From assembly GCA_947490035.1 (NCBI GenBank), contig CANLGS010000022.1, positions 1 to 15,630 on the forward strand: a DNA stretch of 15,630 nucleotides. Reading direction: 5' to 3'. How positions within the stretch are numbered: the first letter of the stretch is position 1; each line of letters starts with the position of its first letter. The translations under genes were made by a program, and so were the position numbers. The notes beneath the pieces were generated by a model that worked only from the letters and a program-made list of their open reading frames with translations, searched no databases and was not told where the DNA came from. This document shows, piece after piece, positions 1 to 7,898 of the stretch. Source of the stretch: Gemmataceae bacterium. Lineage in GTDB: Bacteria; Planctomycetota; Planctomycetia; Gemmatales; Gemmataceae.

Positions 1-36
1 CCAGAAGCGGATAGAATAGGGTATCACGGCACGCCC

Positions 37-234
37 GCGTTACCCTAGGCTGATCGGAAGTTGGGCTTTCGATGGAATTATTTGTTCGAGTTCGATCCCG
101 TTTTTGGTTCACACGGCTCGTGAATTCCGCTGCTTTTCCAGCGAAAAGTTCCGTTCCCCCGGCGAACTGATTCCAGAACGGGGATGAACCAAAAACACTG
201 TCAACTCGAACTTCCGATCAGCCTAGCGTTACCC
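37..234. mobile_element. MITE-like element with terminal inverted repeats and 9-bp direct repeats
   Basis: The 180-bp element spans 46-225. Its ends are a perfect 17-bp inverted repeat: TAGGCTGATCGGAAGTT at 46-62 and its reverse complement at 209-225. The 9-mer GCGTTACCC flanks it directly at 37-45 and 226-234, as expected of a target-site duplication. Further arm pairing exists inside: 84-92 with 203-211 (9 bp) and 100-111 with 185-196 (12 bp), so most of the element can fold into one long imperfect hairpin. The left arm carries about 21 extra bases (63-83) that the right arm lacks. No transposase fits inside, so it would be a non-autonomous element moved in trans. Its right end is 30 bp before the acyl-CoA dehydrogenase start, so it could affect that gene's expression. 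The repeats are seen directly; mobility is inferred. Confidence 0.75.
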
Positions 235-264
235 TCTCTCAACGCTGGAACGAAAGGGTTCCCC

Positions 265-2064
265 ATGGCTCTGACCGCGCAGCAGATCAACGAACAGCGC
301 AAAGAAGTCGAAGAACTGATCGCCGGCCCCGACGTGGGCTTCGCGAAGGCGCTGTTCTTCGGCAAGTTCAAGGGTGAACTGCTCTACCCGTATCCGACGC
401 TCGCGGCCGACAAGCAGACCGCGGCGGACGAGATGGCGGCGAAGGTGAAGAGCTACGCGGACGCGCACATCGATCACATGAAGATCGACCGCGACGCCCG
501 CATCCCGGACAGCGTCATTCAGGGCTTGGCCGACATCGGCCTCTACAAGCTCACGATCCCGCCGGCGTACGGCGGCCTCGGGTTCGGGCAGCAGCAATAC
601 CTCAAGACGATGGAGATCCTCGGCGGGCACGACGCGAGCGTCGCGGTGTTCGTCAACGCGCACCACAGCATCGGCGTCCGCGCGCTGTGTCTCTTCGGCA
701 CGAAAGAGCAACAGGCGAAGTGGCTGCCGGGACTCTACGACGGCTCGAAGCTGTGCGCGTTCGCGCTGACCGAACCGGAAGCCGGGTCGGACGCGGGCAA
801 CGTGCAGATGACCGCCACGCCCACCGACGACGGCACCGCGTACATCCTCAACGGCACCAAACACTACATCACGAACGGCGGCATCGCGCACATCCTCACG
901 GTGATGGCCCGCACGCCCGATAAGGCGAACCCCAAGGGCAAGGTGACCGCGTTTCTGGTGACGCCCGACATGCCGGGGTTCGAGGTGGTGGAAGCGCGCG
1001 CGGAGAAGTGCGGCATCCGCGGCACCGCGACCGGCAAGATGCGGTTCACCAACATGCGCGTGCCGAAGGAGAACATCCTCGGCCAGCTCGGTCGCGGGCT
1101 GCAAGCGGCGCTCACCGTGCTGAACTACGGACGCGTGACGTTCGGCGCGACCTGCACCGGCCACGCGAAGGCGTGCATCAGCGCGATGACCAAACACGCG
1201 AAGAATCGCGTGCAGTTCCAGCAGCCGCTCGCGGAGTTCCACCTCGTTCAGAAGAAGATCGCGTTCGCGTCGGCGCACTGCTTCGCGATGGAGGCCGCGA
1301 CCGCCGAGTGCGCCGCGTTCATCGACAAGGGTGCACCCGACTACATGCTCGAAACCGCCATCCTGAAGGTGTTCGCGACGGAACACCTGTGGACGGTCGT
1401 GAACGACACGCTTCAGGTGTACGGCGGGAAGGGGTACTTCTGCGACCAACCGATCGAACGCTGGATGCGCGACGCCCGCATCAACACCATTGGCGAAGGC
1501 GCCAACGACGTGCTGAAAGCGTTCATCGCGGTGGTGGGCTGTCGCGGTCCGGGCATGTATCTGAAGGGTCTTCAGGACGACATGTTCGGCGGGAAGTGGA
1601 GCCTGCGGAAGATCGGGCAATCGCTCGGCGTGGTGGGCAAACTCGCGGCCCCGTGGCTGACGACGAGCGCCCCGACCGTGCCCACTCAGGCGCCCGAACT
1701 GAGCGCCGACGCGCACACGCTGGCGCGGTTCACGCGCGAGTTCGGGCTGAAGCTGCCGCACGTCTTCATGGCCTTGAAGAACGAAGAGACGTTCGCGCAA
1801 GCGGAACTGGTTCACGAGCGCATCGCGGACATCGCCATCGACCTTTATGTGAGCGCGTGCGTACTCGCACGGCTCGACCACTTGCTCGCGGGCAAGGGCA
1901 CCAACGGCAAGCCGACCGCGGCCGATGTGTACGCCGACCCAGTGGCCGGGAAGTACTTCCTGAAGCTGGCGTTCCGCCGCATCCGCGAGCGCTTCGCGGC
2001 CCTCGATGACAACGACGACCTGAGCCTGTTGGCGAGCGCGAGGAGTACGATTGGGAAGTTCTGA
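265..2064 (+). CDS. Acyl-CoA dehydrogenase (599 aa, long VLCAD/ACAD9-like type)
   Basis: Predicted FAD-dependent enzyme that oxidises acyl-CoA to trans-2-enoyl-CoA in fatty-acid beta-oxidation, in the cytoplasm. The first family signature is ALTEPEAGSD at residues 167-176. The second is the QVYGGKGYFCDQPIERWMRD stretch, followed by GEGAND, whose Glu411 sits where the catalytic base of this family lies. About 180 residues follow that site, which matches the longer VLCAD/ACAD9 class rather than the roughly 380-aa short-chain enzymes. I chose ATG 265, preceded by AAAGGG six bases upstream. The in-frame ATG at 184 lies inside the MITE-like element and would add 27 residues of repeat-derived sequence. 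It stands alone, followed by a large inverted repeat. Chain-length specificity cannot be read from the sequence. Confidence 0.93.
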   Translation: MALTAQQINEQRKEVEELIAGPDVGFAKALFFGKFKGELLYPYPTLAADKQTAADEMAAKVKSYADAHIDHMKIDRDARIPDSVIQGLADIGLYKLTIPPAYGGLGFGQQQYLKTMEILGGHDASVAVFVNAHHSIGVRALCLFGTKEQQAKWLPGLYDGSKLCAFALTEPEAGSDAGNVQMTATPTDDGTAYILNGTKHYITNGGIAHILTVMARTPDKANPKGKVTAFLVTPDMPGFEVVEARAEKCGIRGTATGKMRFTNMRVPKENILGQLGRGLQAALTVLNYGRVTFGATCTGHAKACISAMTKHAKNRVQFQQPLAEFHLVQKKIAFASAHCFAMEAATAECAAFIDKGAPDYMLETAILKVFATEHLWTVVNDTLQVYGGKGYFCDQPIERWMRDARINTIGEGANDVLKAFIAVVGCRGPGMYLKGLQDDMFGGKWSLRKIGQSLGVVGKLAAPWLTTSAPTVPTQAPELSADAHTLARFTREFGLKLPHVFMALKNEETFAQAELVHERIADIAIDLYVSACVLARLDHLLAGKGTNGKPTAADVYADPVAGKYFLKLAFRRIRERFAALDDNDDLSLLASARSTIGKF

Positions 2065-2072
2065 CGTGTTTA

Positions 2073-2153
2073 GGCGAGCCGGGAGCGTGAGCGACCGGAG
2101 GCGATGCGCTCTCGAAATGCGAATCCTCCGGCCGCTCACGCTCCCGGCTCGCC
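2073..2153. repeat. Large intergenic inverted repeat (29-bp arms)
   Basis: The arms 2073-2101 and 2125-2153 are reverse complements with one mismatch in 29 bp, separated by a 23-nt loop. The stem core reads GAGCCGGGAGCGTGAGCGAC on the left. It fills the gap between the acyl-CoA dehydrogenase stop and the next gene, and could end transcription of the former although no T-run follows. The right arm ends one base before the ribosome-binding GAGGTG of the next gene. Its length and near-perfect symmetry suggest a dispersed repeat, but one copy in the window cannot show that. Confidence 0.8.
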
Positions 2154-2165
2154 GAGGTGAGTGTG

Positions 2166-2780
2166 ATGCGAGAAGCGAGTTGGCTTACGCGCGATGATCC
2201 TGTGAGGATGCTGTCGTTCCTTCGCCGTCGGATGTCGCGACGCAAGCTCCGGCTCTTTATTGGGGAAGCCTACCTCCCGATCTACCGGGAGTGGCGCCCG
2301 CTGGAGGAAGGGGATGAACTCACGACGCTGCTCAGCGAACTCGATCGATGGGCGAGTGGTCAGTGGACCGACATTCCCAGAGAGAGTGCCCTGTGGATGT
2401 TCCAGGCGTATTTGGTTGAAAGTCTAGGTTTCCATTTCGACTTCGCTCGGCTCGTTTGGGATAGCGATTGGGTAGACGCTCACCGGCTTTCAAAGTTGGC
2501 TGTGCGAGACGAAGCGCGGCGGTTCGCTGATCTGCTTCGCGACGTAGCCGGCAATCCCTTCCGCCTGATCAATTTTGCGCCGGCTTGGCGCACGGTAAAC
2601 GCAACGCTCCTCGCGCAGAGCATGTACGACTCGCGCGACTTTAGCGCCATGCCGATCCTCGCGGACGCGCTGCAAGACGCGGGCTGCGACGACGCCGACG
2701 TCATGAACCACTGTCGCGACCCGCACGCGACCCACGTTCGCGGGTGCTGGGTCGTGGACTTGATACTGGGGAAAGCGTAA
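2166..2780 (+). CDS. Conserved planctomycete-type hypothetical protein (204 aa)
   Basis: Function unknown. The layout matches a domain I recognise from Gemmata-like genomes: an N-terminal WL-x(3)-DP-x(2)-ML-x-FL segment followed by SRRKLRLF (about residues 6-32), then a C-terminal block with GNPFR, a W-x(8)-AQSMYDSRDF stretch, MPILADALQDAGCDDADV, an HC pair, and the terminal HVRGCWVVDLILGK. It is predicted soluble, with no signal peptide or membrane segment. ATG 2166 is chosen because GAGGTG lies six bases upstream and it starts at the expected family boundary. A GTG at 2157 would add three residues but has no ribosome-binding site. Codon use is visibly less GC-rich at third positions than in the neighbouring genes. 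In related genomes I recall this domain both alone and fused to others; here it is alone. Confidence 0.8.
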   Translation: MREASWLTRDDPVRMLSFLRRRMSRRKLRLFIGEAYLPIYREWRPLEEGDELTTLLSELDRWASGQWTDIPRESALWMFQAYLVESLGFHFDFARLVWDSDWVDAHRLSKLAVRDEARRFADLLRDVAGNPFRLINFAPAWRTVNATLLAQSMYDSRDFSAMPILADALQDAGCDDADVMNHCRDPHATHVRGCWVVDLILGKA

Positions 2781-2816
2781 CCTGTCGGTCGTTGCACTTC
2801 TCCCAGAGGGTTTCTC

Positions 2817-3236
2817 ATGTGTCGCGGCGCGGTCGTGGTCGGGGCGTTTGTCGTGTGTGCGTGGCTGACCGGGTGTAACAAGCCGGAGCCGCCGCTGTAC
2901 CCGGCCGGCGGGACCGTCAAGTTCCCGGACGGGAAGCCGGCCGCGGGCGCGACCGTCGAGTTCAGCGCCGCCCACGACGGGCGGACGTACAACGCGCGCG
3001 CCGAGGTCGACGCGGCCGGCCGGTTCCAACTGAAGACGACACTTAACGGCGAAGAGAAGGACGGCGCGATCGTCGGCGCGCATAAGGTGGTGGTCGTGTC
3101 GCCGCCGTACGGCGGCCCCGGCCCGGCGGGCGACCCGGTGCCGGTGCGCTACGCCGACTACGGCACCTCCGGGCTGACGTTCGAGGTCGCGCCCGGCGGG
3201 GCGAACGACTACCCGATCGCGGTCGGGCGGAAGTGA
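2817..3236 (+). CDS. Small lipoprotein with a carboxypeptidase-regulatory-like fold (139 aa)
   Basis: The N-terminus is a lipoprotein signal: a short hydrophobic run ending in the lipobox LTGC, with the modified Cys at residue 20. The mature part (about 30-135) reads GGTVKFPDGKPAAGATVEF, then an RAEVDAAGRFQL strand and an AHKVVVVSPP strand. This is the pattern of the small beta-sandwich of carboxypeptidase-regulatory-like or transthyretin-like domains, common in planctomycete lipoproteins. It probably sits on the outside of a membrane; ligand unknown. AGAGGG lies six bases before ATG 2817. It ends 4 bp from the convergent DUF1559 gene, a partner such lipoproteins often have in this phylum. 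Confidence 0.82.
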   Translation: MCRGAVVVGAFVVCAWLTGCNKPEPPLYPAGGTVKFPDGKPAAGATVEFSAAHDGRTYNARAEVDAAGRFQLKTTLNGEEKDGAIVGAHKVVVVSPPYGGPGPAGDPVPVRYADYGTSGLTFEVAPGGANDYPIAVGRK

Positions 3237-3240
3237 CGCG

Positions 3241-4176
3241 CTACGGCACGTTCACGACCTCGCCGCCGGCGCGGCTCGCCAGCCCGCCGAGGGTCGTGGT
3301 GTCCGTTCCGACCGCCAGGCCGCGCACGCTGCCGTCGCACATCGCGACCATCACCACGCCGCCGTGACTACCGCCGAACCGCAGGTTCCACGACGCCGTA
3401 TCGGTCGGGTTGGTGGTCAGCGCGTACCCCGCCCCGGCGATGCGGCAGTAGTTCCACTCGTGGTCGCCGTTGAAGATCGACCCGTCCCCGTTCGCCACCC
3501 CGAACGACGCGAGCGGCACGTGCTTCTCGCCCATCAGCAGCGTGTTGCTCGTCCCGTCGGTGACCGCGGTCAGCGGCACCAGCCCCTTGAACGACTGGAT
3601 GCTCCCGCCCGGCATCGTGGCGCTCGAGGCGATGATGACGCCGTTGCCGTGCGGCCCGTCGAACCACGGCACGTTCGGCGTCATGCCGGGGTACTGGTTC
3701 AGGTTGCCGCTGCACCCGGCGTAATCGCCCAGCGCGCCCGGCACGTGCGCCGAGGCGGCGCTGACGCGGTCGCCGCTGGTGCTCAACTGGCCGGGGCCGC
3801 GCCGCGACGGGCAGAAGAACGTCTTCACCTGAACCTCGCGCGCCGCCGGCGTCTGGTCGTAGTATCGCGCGGCGATGTTCCACAGGTTGTACCCGTTCTG
3901 CTGCTCGACGTGCGGCAGGATCAGTGTGGCCCAGTTCGCGTACAGGTCGTGGATGCGGGCCGGCGGCAGGCAGTTGTTCGTGTCGTGGTAGCCCTGGCAG
4001 CCCAGCCCGAGCTGCTTCAGGTTGTTGCTGCACTGCATCCGCGCGGCGGCCTCGCGCACCTTCTGCACGGCGGGCAGCAGCAGCCCGATCAGGATCGCGA
4101 TAATCGCGATCACCACCAACAGCTCGATGAGCGTGAATCCCCTCTCGCGGAGGGAACGGTACGATGCGGGACGCAT
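3241..4176 (-). CDS. DUF1559 prepilin-like protein with H-X9-DG tail (311 aa)
   Basis: The N-terminus is a type IV prepilin-type cleavage and methylation signal: [20 protein letters not shown], cleaved between Gly13 and Phe14, with Glu18 present. The segment then continues as [20 protein letters not shown], the hallmark start of planctomycete DUF1559 proteins. Near the C-terminus His271 is followed nine residues later by Asp281-Gly282, the H-X9-DG motif. These proteins occur in many copies per planctomycete genome. They are presumed to be exported pseudopilin-like surface proteins of unknown function. GGAG lies seven bases before the ATG on the - strand. The gene is divergent from the CxxCH protein gene and shares a 182-bp upstream region with it. 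Confidence 0.95.
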   Translation of the reverse strand: MRPASYRSLRERGFTLIELLVVIAIIAILIGLLLPAVQKVREAAARMQCSNNLKQLGLGCQGYHDTNNCLPPARIHDLYANWATLILPHVEQQNGYNLWNIAARYYDQTPAAREVQVKTFFCPSRRGPGQLSTSGDRVSAASAHVPGALGDYAGCSGNLNQYPGMTPNVPWFDGPHGNGVIIASSATMPGGSIQSFKGLVPLTAVTDGTSNTLLMGEKHVPLASFGVANGDGSIFNGDHEWNYCRIAGAGYALTTNPTDTASWNLRFGGSHGGVVMVAMCDGSVRGLAVGTDTTTLGGLASRAGGEVVNVP

Positions 4177-4313
4177 GAAAGGGCTCCAGGAGAGATCGCC
4201 GAAACCGGCATAGAATCATTGCAGTGTAGCAACTCGGCTCGCCGGGCGTAACCACATTCTGTCCGCGGTTGCCCCGTTCACCTATCTGCGGTAGCCTCAG
4301 TACAGTACCACCT

Positions 4314-4334
4314 CCGGGGACTTACGTCCCCCGG
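4314..4334 (+). other. Hairpin in the leader of the CxxCH protein gene
   Basis: CCGGGGAC (4314-4321) pairs across a TTAC loop with GTCCCCCGG (4326-4334), with one bulged C. It lies 11 bases before the GGAG ribosome-binding site of the gene starting at 4359, so it may lie in that gene's mRNA leader. A regulatory role is speculative. Confidence 0.45.
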
Positions 4335-4358
4335 CTCGCCAGTTTGGAGCATCTCCCC

Positions 4359-7300
4359 ATGCGTCGCTACTTGCTCGCGCTGCCGCTGTTCGTCGCGGTC
4401 GCGCTGCTCCTCGTATTCTCGCCTGAGGGCGCACCTACCGCTGGCGCGCAACCCAAGAAGGGTAACCCCGGCGACGCGGAGGCGCTCGCGCAGGTGCAGT
4501 TCGCGGAGAAGAGCCTGAAGGTCGATGTGTGGGCCGCGGCACCGCTGATGATGAACCCCGTCAGCTTCTGCTTCGACGAAAAGGGGCGCATGTACGTCGC
4601 CGAGACGACGCGGTTCGAGAAGGGCGTGCCCGACACGCGCGGACACATGAAGTGGCTCGACGAAGACCTTGCCAACCGCTCGATCGACGACCTGCTCGCG
4701 ATGTACAAGAAGCACAAGTGGAAAGGCTTCGAGAACTACAGCGATCAGGTGCGCGTCGTGTGGGACAGCACCGGAGCTGGCAAAGCGGACAAGAGTGAAG
4801 TGTTCGCCGGCGGGTTCAACCGCCCGCAGGACGGACTCGCGGCCGGCGTCCTCGCCCGCAAGGGACAGGTGTATCTCACGTGCATCCCCGACCTCTACGT
4901 GCTGAAGGACACGAAGGGCACCAACAAAGCCGACGTGAAGCAATCGCTGTTCACCGGGTTCGGCCCGACGGTGCAATACCTCGGGCACGACCTGCACGGC
5001 CTTCGCATGGGGCCGGATGGCAAACTCTACTTCAGCATGGGCGACCGCGGGTTCAACGTGACCACGAAGGAGAAGCAGCAGCTTCAGTACCCGAACACGG
5101 GCGCGGTTCTCCGCTGCGACCCCGACGGCAGCAACCTGGAAGTCGTTCACAGCGGCTTACGCAACCCGCAGGAGATCGCGTTCGACGATCACGGCAACCT
5201 GTTCACCTACGACAACAACTGCGACAGCGGCGACAAGGCGCGGTGGGTTCACATCGTGGAAGGCGGCGACAGCGGTTGGCGCGGCGGCTTCCAGTACGGC
5301 ACCGGTTACCACACGCCCGGCGTGCCGCAGGGCAATCGCGGCGCGTGGAACACCGAGAAGCTGTGGCTCCCGCAGCACGAAGGCCAGCCGGCGTGGATCG
5401 TCCCGCCGCTCGCGAACTTCGGCAACGGCCCCGCGGGCATGACGCACTACCCCGGCATCGGGCTTTCTGACAAGTACAAGGATCACTTCTTCGCGTGCGA
5501 CTTCACCTCGAACGCGAACAGCAGCGTGATCTGGTCGCTGGCGGTGAAGCCGAAGGGCGCGAGCTTCGAGATCACGAAGCCGGAGCCGTTCGTGAAGGGG
5601 CTGGTGCCGACCGACTGCGAGTTCGGGCCGGACGGCGCGTTCTACTGGTCCGACTGGATCGGCGGCTGGGCGCCGCAGAACCGCGGCCGCATCTTCCGCG
5701 TGACGGACCCCGAAGCGATGAAGAACCCGCAGGTCGCGGAGGCGCAGAAACTGCTCGCGGTCGGCTTCGAGAAGAAGAGCAGCGCGGAGCTGGCGAAGCT
5801 GCTGGAGTTCCCGCACCAGTTGGTTCGGCAGGAGGCGCAGTTCGAGCTGGCGTCACGAAAGCCGGAAGATGCGACGAAGGCGTTCGCGGGCGTGCTGAAT
5901 GACTCGAAGAACCGACTCGCCCGACTCCACGCGGTGTGGGGTTTGGGGATGGTTGGTCGCAAGTACCAGAAAGCTGGAGAACCGCTGTTTGAAGCACTCA
6001 AGGACAAGGATGTCGCAGTGAAGCGGGCTGTGGTCGAACAACTCGGCAATGCGGTCCGTCACGTTGGCTATGCGGTTCCGCCCGGTGTTAAGGACATTCA
6101 GAAAGCGATTTTTAAGCTGTTTACCGACCCAGACGACGGCGTGAAGGCCGCGGCTGCGGTCGCGTTTGGCAAGATCGGCCAGATGCCCTTTGCGGTCCGG
6201 CCGGTCGGCGAGATGGGGTTGGGGTACTACACGCCGCTATTCGACATGCTCCGCGCGAACAACGACAAAGACCCGTACCTGCGGCACGCAGCGGTGATGG
6301 GGCTGGTTCGACTCGCTTTCACTGCGCACGGCGCGCACGACGCCTGGAAGACCGCGAAGGAGCAGTCGAAGGACAAGTACGATGTGCCGGCGGTGCGCCT
6401 GGGCGTGGTTCTCGCGCTGCGTAAGCACAAGAGCGACAAGGTCGCGGAGTTCCTCGGCGACAGCGATCCGAAGATTGTCGCGGAGGCGGCACGGGCAACC
6501 TACGACGAGCGCATCACCGACGCGATGCCCGCCCTGGCGAAGCTCGCGGAGAAGTCCGGGCAACTGGACGCGGTCGCCTTCCGCGCGCTGGCCGCGAACT
6601 ACCATCTCGGCACGCCCGAAGGCGCGGCCCGCGTCGCGACGTTCGCCGCGCGCCAGAGCGAACCGGACTACGTCCGCGCGTTCGCGCTGAAGCTCTTGGT
6701 CGACTGGGCCAAGCCGCCGCGTCGCGATCCGATTACCGGCCTCACGCTCGACATTAGCCCGCGCGACGCGAAGACCGCGGCCGACGCGCTCACGAAGGCC
6801 GGGGCTGGCATCTTCTCCGGCAGCGACGTTGTGCGGAAGGAAGCCTCGCAGACGGTCGCGAAGCTGAACATCAAGGAGTTCGGCCCCGCGATGGCCGCGC
6901 TCGTGAAGGACGCGAAGAACCCCGTTTCGACGCGCGTCGAAGCGCTGTTCGCGGTGGAGGCGCTGAAGGACTCCGGTACGAAGGAACTGGCGAAGTTCGC
7001 TCTCGACAGCGACGAACCGCGACTCCGCGCCGCGGGCCGTACCGTGGCCGCGCACCTCGACCCGGCCGCGGTTCTGAAGGAACTGCCCGCTCTGCTCAAG
7101 GACGCGAAGATGTCGCTTGCCGAGAAGCAGGGCGCGTTCGCGATCTTGGCGGGAATGAAGGCTTCCGAGGAAACGGATAAGTTGCTCGAAATGTGGCTCG
7201 ATCAAGTCAACGAGGGCAAGGTTCCGGCCGCGCTCGTGCTCGATGTTCTCGACGCGGCCGAGACTCGCGCCAACACCGCGAAGCTGAAGCTGTTCGTGCC

Positions 7301-7838
7301 GCTCAAGCCGAAGGTGGACAAGTACCGCGCGGCTCAGACGAAGATCGCGACCGACCCGACGGGCGACAAGCTCGCGGCGTACTTCGACGCGCTCGAAGGC
7401 GGCGACGCGACTCAGGGCCGCAACATCTTCCTGAACAACTCCGCGGTGTACTGCCAGCGGTGCCACAAGCTTGACGGGCAGGGCGGCGACGTTGGCCCGC
7501 TCATGAACGGCATCGCGTTTGACAAGGAGAAGGACCGGCGCTACCTGCTGGAGTCGGTCGTGTTGCCGAACGCAAAGATCGCGAAAGGCTTCGAGACGGC
7601 CGTGCTGACGCTGACCGACGACCGCATTGTCACCGGCATCATCAAGAGCGAGGACAAGAAGCAGGTGAAGCTCGTCACCGCGGAGGCGAAGGAACTGACG
7701 ATTCTGGTGGAGGACATCGCGGCGCGGCGGACCGGCCCGAGCGCGATGCCTGACGACCTGCACAAGAAGCTGTCGCGCCGCGAACTGCGCGACCTGGTCG
7801 AGTTCCTGTCGGGCTTGAAGGAGCCGCCGAAGAAGTGA
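4359..7838 (+). CDS. PVC-type membrane-bound dehydrogenase with HEAT repeats and CxxCH haem domain (1159 aa)
   Basis: Large exported multidomain protein. Residues 1-30 are a signal peptide (RRYLLALPLFVAVALLLVF, then a small-residue cleavage region). Residues about 50-460 form a beta-propeller sugar-dehydrogenase-like domain of the TIGR02604 type, with segments such as FDEKGRMYVAET, GLRMGPDGKLYFSMGDRG and GLRNPQEIAFD. Residues about 480-1000 are helical HEAT-like repeats. The C-terminal TIGR02603-type haem domain has CQRCH (Cys1032, Cys1035, His1036), then GQGGDVGP and a final RRELRDLVEFL helix. The likely role is periplasmic oxidation of a sugar or related substrate with electrons passed to the covalent haem; the substrate is unknown. 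ATG 4359 has GGAG nine bases upstream and starts exactly at the signal peptide. The earlier in-frame ATG at 4269 would add 30 non-signal residues. A patch near 5940-6131 has unlike codon use. Confidence 0.92.
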   Translation: MRRYLLALPLFVAVALLLVFSPEGAPTAGAQPKKGNPGDAEALAQVQFAEKSLKVDVWAAAPLMMNPVSFCFDEKGRMYVAETTRFEKGVPDTRGHMKWLDEDLANRSIDDLLAMYKKHKWKGFENYSDQVRVVWDSTGAGKADKSEVFAGGFNRPQDGLAAGVLARKGQVYLTCIPDLYVLKDTKGTNKADVKQSLFTGFGPTVQYLGHDLHGLRMGPDGKLYFSMGDRGFNVTTKEKQQLQYPNTGAVLRCDPDGSNLEVVHSGLRNPQEIAFDDHGNLFTYDNNCDSGDKARWVHIVEGGDSGWRGGFQYGTGYHTPGVPQGNRGAWNTEKLWLPQHEGQPAWIVPPLANFGNGPAGMTHYPGIGLSDKYKDHFFACDFTSNANSSVIWSLAVKPKGASFEITKPEPFVKGLVPTDCEFGPDGAFYWSDWIGGWAPQNRGRIFRVTDPEAMKNPQVAEAQKLLAVGFEKKSSAELAKLLEFPHQLVRQEAQFELASRKPEDATKAFAGVLNDSKNRLARLHAVWGLGMVGRKYQKAGEPLFEALKDKDVAVKRAVVEQLGNAVRHVGYAVPPGVKDIQKAIFKLFTDPDDGVKAAAAVAFGKIGQMPFAVRPVGEMGLGYYTPLFDMLRANNDKDPYLRHAAVMGLVRLAFTAHGAHDAWKTAKEQSKDKYDVPAVRLGVVLALRKHKSDKVAEFLGDSDPKIVAEAARATYDERITDAMPALAKLAEKSGQLDAVAFRALAANYHLGTPEGAARVATFAARQSEPDYVRAFALKLLVDWAKPPRRDPITGLTLDISPRDAKTAADALTKAGAGIFSGSDVVRKEASQTVAKLNIKEFGPAMAALVKDAKNPVSTRVEALFAVEALKDSGTKELAKFALDSDEPRLRAAGRTVAAHLDPAAVLKELPALLKDAKMSLAEKQGAFAILAGMKASEETDKLLEMWLDQVNEGKVPAALVLDVLDAAETRANTAKLKLFVPLKPKVDKYRAAQTKIATDPTGDKLAAYFDALEGGDATQGRNIFLNNSAVYCQRCHKLDGQGGDVGPLMNGIAFDKEKDRRYLLESVVLPNAKIAKGFETAVLTLTDDRIVTGIIKSEDKKQVKLVTAEAKELTILVEDIAARRTGPSAMPDDLHKKLSRRELRDLVEFLSGLKEPPKK

Positions 7839-7852
7839 CAATGGACGTGTCG

Positions 7853-7878
7853 AGCGGGGAGGCGTGAGTCTCCCCGCT
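7853..7878 (+). terminator. Probable terminator hairpin after the CxxCH protein gene
   Basis: AGCGGGGAG (7853-7861) and CTCCCCGCT (7870-7878) form a perfect 9-bp stem with an 8-nt loop, 15 bases after the stop codon and followed by a short pyrimidine tail (TCTTCC). It is also 20 bases before the Uma2 gene start, so it may reduce read-through into that gene rather than fully separate the two. Confidence 0.6.
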
Positions 7879-7898
7879 TCTTCCGAAAAGGTGCAACC

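Noticed and set aside
184..264. Upstream ATG of the acyl-CoA dehydrogenase
   Set aside because: It lies inside the right arm of the MITE-like element and would add residues with no family counterpart; ATG 265 has a ribosome-binding site.
229..2139. 636-residue open frame on the - strand opposite the acyl-CoA dehydrogenase
   Set aside because: It mirrors the coding strand of a clear family member, is Arg/His-rich without domains, and is a typical artefact of GC-rich third positions.
3364..4255. Open frames of 295 residues on both strands over the DUF1559 gene
   Set aside because: Arg/Ala/Pro-rich shadow frames; the DUF1559 frame carries unmistakable motifs.
4177..4358. Clear sigma-70 promoters for the divergent DUF1559 and CxxCH genes
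   Set aside because: I could not find a -35/-10 pair with acceptable spacing on either strand.
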